From Parachlorella kessleri (Eukaryota > Chlorophyta > Trebouxiophyceae > Chlorellales > Chlorellaceae): 64,000 bases of DNA. Below the pieces are notes generated by a model. The model made no database searches, was not told where the DNA came from, and saw only the letters and a program-made list of their open reading frames with translations. Made by a program: the position numbers and the translations under genes. The DNA lies in assembly GCA_001598975.1 (NCBI GenBank), contig BBXU01001029.1, positions 1 through 64,000 on the forward strand, in the 5' to 3' direction. Shown here piece by piece: positions 25,401-34,748 of the stretch (the stretch's first letter is position 1; every line of letters starts with the position of its first letter).

Positions 25401-26353
25401 TGGCCCGCTTGTTGAGCGCGCCGCCGTTGAACAGCACGCTGCCGTCCATGCGCGCCCCCTTGGGCGTGCGGCCTCCCAGGATGGACAGCAGGGTGGTCTT
25501 GCCGCCACCAGAGGGCCCCATGAGGGCGAGGAGCTCGCCCGGCTTCACCTTGCCGCTGACGTTGTACAGCACCTGGAGAGGGGTGGCAGAGGGTGCCCAA
25601 CACACACTTAGCAGGTCATAAGTATGGCTAGTGATTCCGGCTTCAAGGCTCAAGTGCCAGTAGGAGCACAGTGAACTTAATGGGGACAGCTAGGGCCACC
25701 TATCCAGGAGTTGCCCCTCTCGCCAAGCGCAACATGCAGCAGAACCCGCTGTTTGTGTCCCCATTCGATGACAGCATTGGGTGAGGCACGCACTGCACAA
25801 TTCCAAGGTCACAACTTAACCACTAGTTCTCAAGCTAGCATCACATACGAACTGCAGCTGGCTGCAGACGCCTCACCTGCCGCATATTCTCTTTAGCTGC
25901 CGCTTCAGCAGCGCTGACCTCCTTGTGGCTGGCCACTGCGGCTATGCTTTTCACCGACACTTTCTTCACATTCTTGAGCGCTGCCATGTTTTTGAGCTGC
26001 GTCATTGTGGAGGGTGCTCCAAAGAGGTTAGGCACCTGCACTTAAAGGCAAGCCCATACTGACTGGTCAGGCAATGGGGAACACAGCCGTATGGGCTAGA
26101 CTGGGAACAGCCGGTGGCAGGGTGCCCTACTGCCACAAGTACCACCCACTGTGTGGTCAAGCATCAAACATCTGCGCTTGAAGCACTCTTTACCTTCAAG
26201 CTCTGCAGGGAAACCTGGCTCACTTACCCAGCAAGAGACGGTATTAAACTCCACTACCATCTGCTTCTCCTCTGGCAGAGCCGTAAGCATGGCCACTCCC
26301 TCCTCAGGTACAGCCACAGCCACGTGCCCATTGCTGCCTTCTTCCTTGCCCAT
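19475..26353 (-). CDS. ABC transporter G family (WBC-type) half-transporter, 17 exons
   Basis: Exons in gene order: 26353-26228, 26035-25877, 25572-25375, 25145-24989, 24828-24723, 24343-24202, 23894-23758, 23468-23381, 23092-22969, 22640-22471, 22095-21988, 21700-21566, 21312-21143, 20892-20790, 20492-20400, 19983-19888, 19600-19475. The sum is 2238 bases, 745 residues plus TAG. The order is ATP-binding domain first, membrane domain second, as in ABCG exporters, which work as dimers. Walker A is GPSGGGKT (about 114-121), Q-loop region [11 protein letters not shown], signature VSGGERKR (about 221-228), Walker B LLLDEPT (about 242-248) and the switch His in TTIHQPSS (about 278). The membrane part starts near [13 protein letters not shown] and ends with [17 protein letters not shown] linker of about 100 residues with few motifs lies between the domains. 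The substrate is not predictable; ABCG half-transporters often move lipids, sterols or hormones. Confidence 0.95.
23148..23181. repeat. imperfect GT dinucleotide repeat in an ABCG intron
   Basis: A run of GT broken by GC steps lies in the intron between exons 8 and 9 of the ABCG gene. It is a microsatellite and has no other visible role. Confidence 0.8.
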
Positions 26354-26655
26354 GGTGCAAGGATGGCTTGAGTGGTCGATAAGAGCTTGAGGACGCTGTT
26401 CCCTATCGAGACAAGAGGTTCTTGACCGGCCGCGGTAGCACCAATCACAGTCAAAGTTCTACAAGTGCCAAAGCAGGACTGCGGCCGACTTATAGCCAAG
26501 TCGATAGAAAACGCGCCGTAAAAATAAATAACCTCGAACAGCGCGCTTAGAGATGTACTTCCTATTACTTCCTGACGTAAACCTATTATTTATAGATGCA
26601 CGGCAGGCCTGCCCAGGGAAGGTGACATCGAAGTTGGCTGGGCGGTCCCCCTTCC
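26354..26655. promoter_or_regulatory. divergent promoter region, ABCG transporter (-) and unknown membrane protein (+)
   Basis: About 300 bases separate the two start codons. Its middle part is unusually A+T-rich for this window (around 26510-26595, with AAAATAAATAA and TTATTTATAG), which suits a core promoter. No repeated motif was recognised. Confidence 0.45.
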
Positions 26656-28759
26656 ATGGGTCGTAGGGGCCGTGCAAGTCATGGTGAAGGAGAGAACAAC
26701 GATGCTGCTGAGCCGCTGCTCGAGTCAGATCATCACAAAGTGGACATACGTTCCATCGAGCCTGTTACAAATAGAGAGCAACGAGATGGTGAAGCTGAGG
26801 AGGGTGGGACACCCAGATATCACAAAACACCTGGGGCCATTAGGTTGACAAGACGAGTCTCCACACAGGTTGGTTCCCTTCTTTCCACCAGAGTTGTTGG
26901 GGGTCACAGGGCTATGTTGCAGCCTGCCCTGGCTTGGGCTGCACATGTAGCCAGCCTGTCATGACATGTCATGACTGTTGGGCTGGACCGGCTTGCTGCA
27001 GGAGGCACCGCAGACGGGTCAGGACAACGCCTTCACACTAGCACTGAAGGAAGATGTAGCGGAGGAACGGGAGGAAACCCGGGAGGCAAGTTATGCCCTG
27101 ACTGCTTGACGTGGTGCTATAAATCCACTGTGGCTCATTAGGCAAGGTGGCAAGAGCTTCTGACGGGCACTGTTCAAATTTGCTGAGATTATCGATTGTG
27201 GTTGGTACCAATACTCTTGGTGAGGACATGGGTAGTGATTGAACCTTCGCTACTGTGTACTTGGTTGGTGCTGCAGCTGCCTAGACTTGAAACTTCATGG
27301 TGGAGTGAATTGCTTAAACCCACCTTGGCACCTTGCCAGGGTTAGGAGAACACACACGGCCTTCCCTTTGGCAGCGGTGCAGCTCGTCATAGCAGAGCAG
27401 CAGAGGTGCCGGCCTGCGCTGGCAGCGCATGCAAGCAAGCCCTGCCACGATGGTCTTGGCACTGGGTTTGTTATGCAGATAGAGGTGGAGGTGCTCACAG
27501 AAGCGGTGGCAGAGGCAGTTGCAGACGCCGTGAATGAGGTGCGGTGAGTGCAAGCGTGCCGGTGAGGTTTTGGAAGTTGGCATGGCTGGTCCTGTCAAGG
27601 CTGGCTGGGGTAGTCAGCTGGCCATGGTAGCTGCGCCGTGCTGTCACCTCCCAGGCTGCGCCTCCCTTTCTTGATTGCGAAACACGTCTTTGTCTGTTGG
27701 CCAGGCTGGGGTGGTTGGAAAGTCCATTGCCACGTCATGAAGCGTTTGGGAGCGGTGCCTTTACACCTCCCTGTGGATGCCTCATGAGCTGGACGTCAGG
27801 ATTGGGATGTGGGGGGGGGGGCGCGCGCCCTACAGCGCTGTGAGCACAGGCAAGGGACTTTCATGTGCTGCAGTCCCTGGCTGGACGGTTTGGTGCGCTG
27901 ATGGGCCCTGGATCTTGTGGGGGCTTTGATTATCGTGTAGTGCAAGCTTGGGTATGGGCATGAAGCCTGTGTTGTGCCTGCAGGTGGTGCAAGCAGCTGT
28001 CGAGGAGGCAGTCACAGAAGCTGTACACGATGCGGTTCTCCAAGCCATTGAGGAGAACGTCAACTTTGACGTGCGGGCCAACCTGTACACGCTCATAGCC
28101 GTGACGGGGGTCATACTGTACTGGCGGGGAGTGTGGAACACTTGGTGAGAAGCACGATGTCGTGAGGGGCAGCATCCATCAACTTCAACAGTAGGTTCCA
28201 GTAAGGGTGCTTAGGGCCTAGTGTCGATTCGCAGTTTGCAAGTTCAAGGAGAATCTAACACTGCGACCATGAAGGGTATACCACACAAGTGTGTCGGTGC
28301 GTGCGAAGGTCTGCGTCGGCCTTGTAGTGGGGGCCTAGGTAGACCTACCGTGACTCAGGCCACTTCCACGGCTGTTTGCAGGCCTACAACCGAATGTGTT
28401 ATCCATGTTGCGCAGGGACTACCTGTTTGGCCTGGGGCTGTGGAGTGAGGTGGCCTGCGTCGCCACCGGGCTGTCCATTATGATGCTGATAAGGCTTACA
28501 AATGTGCCACTAGCTCAGGTGAGCGTGGTACACACTCGCTTACCCTGCAGGGTGTTTTTGGTGGCTGCCCTAGGAACTGGCAGGGGTTGGGATATAGGGG
28601 ACGTACGTCGGGGGCTAATTAGCTGGTTGCAACATGCGGCCTTGGGGGCTTCGCTTTTCAATGATTCCGCTGTGGACAAGTGATGGAAACACAGCAATGA
28701 AGCTGGCGACATCTTAACGGGCACTGCTGTGTGGCGTGCAGGGCTTACCTGGAGGATAG
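26656..28759 (+). CDS. membrane protein of unknown family, short paralogue (212 aa)
   Basis: Exons: 26656-26868, 27002-27085, 27479-27538, 27984-28144, 28416-28518, 28742-28759; 212 residues plus TAG. I do not recognise the family. The N-terminal half is hydrophilic and acidic. The middle is a run of short repeats (EVLTEAVAEAVADAV, VVQAAVEEAVTEAVHDAV) that should form an amphipathic helix or coiled coil. Then come FDVRANLYTLIAVTGVIL and WSEVACVATGLSIMML, two likely membrane spans separated by YWRGVWNTWDYLFGLGL, and a GLPGG end. The same C-terminal module is in the gene at 30053-32282 on the other strand, which supports the model down to the 18-base last exon. Intron 2 begins GCAAGT (GC-AG). 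The donor of exon 3 is GTGCGG; a stronger GTGAGT five bases later would break the frame. No transit peptide is evident. Confidence 0.72.
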
Positions 28760-30052
28760 GCCCAGCACACTGAGTGTACTGCTGGCACTCGTGGCTCAGG
28801 CCTGTCTAGGTATCTCAACATCGGTGCAGTCGGCAGCGTGTGTGCGGCACTGTGCGGAACAGGCTTTGTTAGGTCAGTTGATGACGCTCTGAGGTCGCAT
28901 GAACTCTGACAGGTAGACAAGAGACAGGTATAGCAGCCGAGTAGGGACATGTTGTCCTGGTCGTCATACCACCTGGGTTCGTCGGGGAGGAGTATGCGAG
29001 GCTGCTCGCGTGTACAGTCCAGTGGCGGATAGTCTTAAACACTATTGCAAGGTTAGGATCAGGTTGGTAGGGTTTGAAATAGCACAGGCTCTGTTTATTA
29101 CGGTTTATGCATTGTCCGCAAGCCTTTCTAACCAAGGCATCGCTTGTGAGTATACATGAATTTCTACAGCATCTGCTAACCAGGCTTCTCCAACATTGTT
29201 GATGCTTGCTGTTCTAAGAGGAAATCGGCATCACTGTGTAAGGCTTCCTGCAAAGGAAAATAGAACTCATAGAGGCTATCATACACGTGCCGGCAGCCTT
29301 CGCTGGTGGTCTACTGGAAGCGTGAAGATAGACAAGTAAACCCCATGCTGCGCTGTCTAAGCGATAACCCCAAGCCATATCGACACAGAGCAAGTTGGGA
29401 AGGATACGATGGCAGTTCTACAGGGGGTACAAGCCTAGAGGTACCAGTACACGGTATGCAGTTAGGCTCTTGCCTTGGGGCCCCGTTGTACAATAGGAGG
29501 TAAGCCCTTCACACTCATGCATGTATGCTAGACTGCTGGTGAAGCTTCACTATCAACACGTGAGACCGATCAACGGCTACGGTATCATACGATAGGTATA
29601 GACGTCTTGGGCTGCCTGCGGCTTTCTTGTGCCCCTCGGGATCACCACTGGTGGCATGGCATGCAGCAGGCCAAGGTTGCCACCCATGAAGGCAGTCCCG
29701 CACGGTTGGTACTAGTGAGGGGAGCCCTCGGTACCGGCTAAGGCATATACCAGGCGTTCATGTCCCTGCCAAGCTCACCAAAAACTGAAAGACCTTATGA
29801 TACAGACAGGGCTGATGCGCTGGGCTCCCGCTCCAATGACACCTTCTAGCCGTGTTCTTCCTCACCCGCCCTACGCAAGAGTGTTCCTTCCAAAAAAACA
29901 TACTGCATGCTTGCATCCAGCCCTGTCAGTACAGAGCACCCTTATCACCCCTCTGTGCACCGCCTGCCACCACAACGAACCAGGGGGTGGTTACCTTAAC
30001 AGAGGCCTCAGAGGGAGATGTGCTTGCCGAGCACAGCAAGGCCTGCCTGGTG
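28760..30052. other. convergent intergenic between the two unknown paralogues
   Basis: Both paralogues end facing this interval of about 1.3 kb. I see no domain-bearing frame and no repeat joining the two genes. A TGTAA at 29237-29241 is a possible poly(A) signal for the plus-strand gene. Confidence 0.5.
29237..29241 (+). terminator. TGTAA poly(A) signal candidate of the plus-strand unknown paralogue
   Basis: TGTAA lies about 480 bases past the TAG of the plus-strand gene, within the range of algal 3' UTRs. It is a five-base match only. Confidence 0.3.
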
Positions 30053-32282
30053 TCAGCCGCTGGGCCAGCCCTCCGCCAGAGGAATCTTCAGGAGGCGGAA
30101 GAGCAGCATGATGCCAAGCCCTATGCCAATCGCCCCCACTTCGCTCCACAGCCCATACCCAAACAGCTCGTCCCTGCAGTGCCGGGAGAGGAAGGGTTAG
30201 TCACCATCCTTGAGCGCCAGCAGCAAGAGGGTAAGCAAAATAAGTGTGGCTGGCTGGCGGCTGGATTTAGGCAACCGATCAAAGGAGCGTCCTGGGGGAA
30301 GCGCAATTGGCGCCATGAGGGCTGATTGAGCCCCGCAAGCCTCGCATGCCATCTCATCTCCATGTCCTAGACAGCAGTTGCGTACAAAGCCGACAATGAA
30401 CAGAAAACCAGCCTGCTCACCATGCTGTCCAGACGCCCCGCCAGTACCTGTGCATCAGCAGCACCGGCATGCAGTAAATGAAGGCACTTCTACAACTGGC
30501 ATTTTCTGCCTGCACAAAGCTACCACTTTGCTGCAAGATTGGTTGCCATGACAACAATGCCATGGTATAACAGATAACGCGGCATGTTACGCGCAAGGTT
30601 CTCATGAAAGAACATCACATGTCAGCTGACCAGCACATCGCAGTGCATCCTTGCCGATGCCTCAGCAGCAGTAACACAACCGCAGAGCGACTTACAGGAT
30701 GACGCCTGTGATGACAATGAGGGTGTTGAAGTTGGCCTTCACATCGAAGTGCACATCGGTCATGGCCTGCTCAACCGCCTGTGCCACCATCTCGTTCATG
30801 CCCTCCATTTCATGCTCGACAGCCTGCATCACATGGCCATACTTCTTTGCAAATCAAGTGTGTGGTCACTACGTCAACGTCAGGCCCCATCCACTACATC
30901 ACAACGCACCGACAGCAAGCAGATGCCAGAATTCAAGAACTCCAACCATAATACAGGGGGACTGCACAGCTCTCCAGCATGTATTTGCCTACCCAGCCAG
31001 CAAGCATGCACTGCTCACCTGGGTCACAAGCTCCGACATAGTCTCCCGCTCCTGTTCAAATGCGACATGCACCGCATGATCGATGACGGCCTGATCGATC
31101 ATGGTCTGATCAGCAGCTGCTTGGGACTCCTCCGCCTCACTACCATCCAAAGGGGTGGCACTGTCAGAGCTATCCGGTGTGCAAGCACTGGGGGTACCAG
31201 GCGCGCCTGCTGATGCTGTGCTGGGACTGCTGCCGCTGGTAAGAGCAATAGGAAGCAGGCCGGTGGCGGCAACAGCATGGTTAGCCAAGGTCAGCGTAGC
31301 CAACACTTGTTCGTGATGGTGTTGTTGGTGCCGCTGCTTCTCACAACTTGGGTCAAAATCAGTGCATCCGGCCATAGCATGGCCCTCGTTCTGCTCATTG
31401 CTCTCCACGTTCTCCTCGTCATTCCTCAGCGGCATGCCTGTGGGGCTGGCTCCCAATATCAACTGCACACCGCTGCTGGCCCCTGCCCTGCCGCTGAAGC
31501 TGCTATGAGCTGCAGAGGCGAGCGCTGGGGGGGACGCCGCTGCTGACATGCCGTAAAGGGCAGAGGCCAGGATGGTAGCTGCCAGTAGCAGCCGCACACC
31601 CAGGTGGGCCACAGGCGTTGCCGCCAAGGCCCCAAGCTGGTATGCAATGATCAGAAGAGCACCTGGACATAAGAAGAGGACAGCTTCTTCACAATGATTT
31701 GCCTAGATTCGCTTTCTTAGCCTACTTGGGAGTCACAGTGGACGCACTGACACAGCTGTGCTTGTGAGATTTAGGAGTTGAAACCGCATGGGATCACAGA
31801 CCCACCTGCAAACCAGTGCTGGAAGCTGCCGCCAGGCAGTTGCTGCCTCTCAGAACGCCAGGACTGCCAGGAGGCACCCAGCACTGCAGCGCCAGCCAGG
31901 GCCAACAGCGGTGCGCCCAGCAAGCCAGCCACAGCCAAACAGACCAGTCCATAGGGTGCTCCTATCTGATAGTCTCGCAGTGGCTGGGCCTCCTGGGTGA
32001 AGGTGGGCGATACTGGCTGCAGAGTAGGCAAGGCTGTGCAGAGCTTTTCTAAACAAGTGGAAGGCCCTTAAGGCAAGCTTCACCAGCTTTCGGTCCAGCC
32101 TGACTTACCCTCTCTATGGACACTGCCCTGAGCTGCCCTGCCTTCTTGGCTGTACAGCAGTCATGCCTCCAAAGTCGACCTTGGCTCACAAGGCAACGAT
32201 GGGTTGTTCGTTTGCCCAGACGCGGTGGGGACCGCAAGCAGGCTGGCCGAACTGACTGCTGCAAGAACGCTGGCATCAGCAT
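30053..32282 (-). CDS. membrane protein of unknown family, long paralogue with predicted transit peptide (441 aa)
   Basis: Exons in gene order: 32282-32109, 32016-31806, 31662-31019, 30844-30696, 30447-30421, 30173-30053; 441 residues plus TGA. The family is not recognised. The first exon (58 residues) is Arg-, Ser- and Leu-rich, almost without acidic residues, and looks like a chloroplast transit peptide. Residues about 80-180 hold three or four hydrophobic segments (LVCLAVAGLLGAPLLALAG; ALLIIAYQLGALAA; RLLLAATILASALYG). A polar low-complexity region with a His-rich patch (RHQQHHHEQ) follows. The C-terminus repeats the module of the gene at 26656-28759: HFDVKANFNTLIVITGVIL, YWRGVWTAWDELFGYGLWSEV and a second span ending PLAEGWPSG. 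The 27-base exon 30447-30421 codes part of YWRGVW. The acceptor of exon 4 could be 30844 or 30841, both in frame. The start could also be the Met two codons later. Confidence 0.7.
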
Positions 32283-33276
32283 CACTTGTTTCGCTTGACC
32301 CTTAAGGGGCACGCTGCTGGCTAGATGAGAGTAGTGCTCGGGCAGGGTGGACACGTCCCCGCCAGAAGCCCTTGCCGGCAGATCAGACTATGGTGTACAT
32401 CTTACGGATTTCATAGTCTCTGTCTGCCTGATGATCTGCCTAGTCGAAGTACCCTGGCATCTGGTATGTGATCCCATGTCAGAAGCCATGTCAGCAGCCC
32501 ACTCCTTGTCAATCTGTAAGATTTCAAGGTTGCAAGTGTTGTTGTTTGAACTATCAAGCTGCTACAAGATACCAGTATCAGCCGTCGGCGCAGTCGTTGG
32601 AACACTACCCCGGACTGAAGCCCACCGGAGGCCGTGTCTGCAGAACAACTTCCTTTCAAGTCTCTCTGGGCAGCACATCCGTACAGCCCCATGTAACTGA
32701 GCTAGCTGTGAATCTGCTTAAGGGAAACATGTACAGCCGCAGCAGGCTTGGCAGGGTAGAAAGGACCTAAGCCGTAACAGACAAAGGTGCACATTAGCAA
32801 CACGACTTCCGCAACGCCACACAACTGAATACAAGACCCCAAGCAAAAGCACCAAGGGAAGCAAAACACACATGCTGCACAACACTGCAGTAGACGGACA
32901 AGCAAGGGGAAGATTGTACAGTCAGTTCGCAGGCCCCTATGAGGCACAGCCATGGCTCTAGTCAGTCCCAGATTAGCAAAGGTTTACAGTAAAGCAGATA
33001 CTTCAGCACTGCAAATCCCAGCAACTTGTCACTTGCTGGCATTCGTCACCGCCAGGCCCGGGCCAGTGGAACGCCTGCGCCACTCTGTCTTGCTTGCTTA
33101 TAACTAACATGTTGATGACTAAGTGGGTGCGAAGGCCATACTATTGACGCAGTTTCCTGGGACACCCCATTGTGCGGGGTCTAAGCCCCTACACTGGCAC
33201 TTCCCCCACCTGCCAACGCGCACTTCGCACAGTTGTGCCAGACTACACCAACCACCCTAGCAGCCACCTAAAATCG
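32283..33276. other. intergenic: SAP30-like gene 3' UTR and promoter of the long paralogue
   Basis: Both flanking genes are on the minus strand. Short open frames here have no domain or credible splice pattern. TTACA at 32984-32988 gives TGTAA on the minus strand. Confidence 0.5.
32984..32988 (-). terminator. TGTAA poly(A) signal candidate of the SAP30-like gene (minus strand)
   Basis: The minus strand reads TGTAA about 290 bases past the stop codon of the SAP30-like gene, a usual distance for this signal in green algae. Confidence 0.35.
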
Positions 33277-34405
33277 TCAATGGCGGCCACGTACTCGCTG
33301 CAGGGCCTGGAGGACTTGTTCCTCCGATACAACCTGCAGCCAAGCAGCCAAGAGCGCACCAGGTTACAGGTACACTCCAGACTCGCGGTCGCCTTACAGG
33401 GCGGGCGAGGCATCACATTCAGGGCAGGCGAGGCAACGTAGCGCTGCCTGAGGATAGGCCCTCAAGCAATCTCACATACCCTCTTACACCACAAACTGTG
33501 TACTGTGCTTGTAAGTCTCCGGATAACATATCACGTACACCAGTGCCGTTGCTGAAAGGACACAAGACAGCTGCGCACCATCTTCTCCCAGTGGCGGCTG
33601 ATGAGGCCAGCCAGGTCTTCCTTGCCGGTGCTGGGGTGGTAAGGGATGTCATACGCCTTGGCATACTTCTTCAGCGCTTGTAGCTGCACAGACAGCAGGG
33701 TTGCAGCGAGTGCCATCGAGGCTGTCCACTCCAGCCAGAGGGGCAGGCGCTACCCCAGCTAAGAAGGCAACCCTGTCTGCATTAGGTGTGATAACCATGT
33801 CGCAGCTCTTTGATGACTGGGTGCATATCCCTGCCACAGACTGCAGCCCTTGCTACAGCACCAATGGGGCCGTACCCAGAACCCAGTGCACCGACCAACC
33901 CCTTCGGCCCACCATGACTCCCAAAGGCGGATGCATGATGCACAATGCAAGGCAACTTGACTGCGCCGGATGGATCGAAAAGCAGGGGACGAACCAGGGT
34001 CCGGCTGGGCAACACGGCGAAAGGACAGCCCGCCGCAGACCTGGTTGCAGCCTTGCTCACCTCGCCAAACGCAGTTCGTCAACCTGGTCTAGCGCAGAAA
34101 ACCAACCCCGAGGTCAAACATCACCAGATTCTTACCTTCAGCTTCGTAAGGTCTACTCTCGGGGCGCCTTCCCCAGGCGTGTACTGCGGCTGCACTCACA
34201 ATGCAAGCACTCTCAAGGCCTGCGGGCGCAGTCCTAGAACATGACAGTCCCGCATGCCGCCACCAACCTGATCCTCATGGAAAGACGCATAGCCGTTGGC
34301 TCCGCTGCTGTCCTTCGGCTCCACGGAGCCGTAGCGAAGGGCTGAAGCCTGGGCAGCAGCGCGCACAGGCCTCGAGCTCCTTGCCTTGGTGGCAACACTA
34401 GACAT
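33277..34405 (-). CDS. SAP30-like histone deacetylase complex subunit (117 aa)
   Basis: Exons in gene order: 34405-34268, 34189-34136, 33683-33579, 33333-33277; all in phase 0, 354 bases, 117 residues plus TGA. The core VDLTKLK then LQALKKYAKAYDIP, GKEDLAGLISRHW and a helical VVSEEQVLQALQ tail follow the pattern of the Sin3-binding domain of SAP30 and of its plant relatives annotated as histone deacetylase complex subunits. Such proteins bridge the Sin3 scaffold to the deacetylase in the nucleus. The N-terminal 46 residues are basic, then Gly/Ser-rich, with no other domain. The protein is about as short as this family gets. It is divergent to the VDR gene with 343 bases between start codons. 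The assignment rests on pattern recognition of a short domain. Confidence 0.68.
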
Positions 34406-34748
34406 ACTGCTCGCCGGGCAGTAAGAAACTGTAATTTACCCACGTCCAGGCCTACTGGAGTGCCACGAAAGTGCGAATGGGGAAAATGTCAGCGGGCAGC
34501 CAGTGACTTGGCTCAAGGTGGCCGAACGCGAGAAGACAAGGGGCCGAGCACGCTTCGGCGACGAGGCTAGGAGGCGTGAAAGTGGCGTCTTGCGGTTGCG
34601 AGGTTGCAGCTTGCAGGGGGGGTTTGAGTTTTTTTTCTTTTTGGGGTGGGGTTGTCATGGTGAGTAATATATGCGTCATATTACAGGTTGTCGGTAACGT
34701 GGACTGCCGAAACCCACGAGATGAACTGGATATGCCGTTGACTGGAAA
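34406..34748. promoter_or_regulatory. divergent promoter region, SAP30-like (-) and VDR (+)
   Basis: The two start codons are 343 bases apart. The middle holds a T-rich run (GAGTTTTTTTTCTTTTT, 34624-34640) and AATATATGCG near 34666, which may serve as an A+T core element. No paired repeats were seen. Confidence 0.4.

Noticed and set aside
25711..25793. Plus-strand reading [16 protein letters not shown] followed by GGTGAGG, exon-like, opposite an ABCG intron.
   Set aside because: A single short frame with a donor-like end and no partner exon or known domain. The ABCG exons on both sides join cleanly without it. Possibly a captured fragment, but not supportable.
27539..27549. Strong GTGAGT donor at 27544 for exon 3 of the plus-strand unknown gene.
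   Set aside because: Its use would put the next exon out of frame. The weaker donor at 27539 keeps the repeat sequence and the shared C-terminal module in frame.
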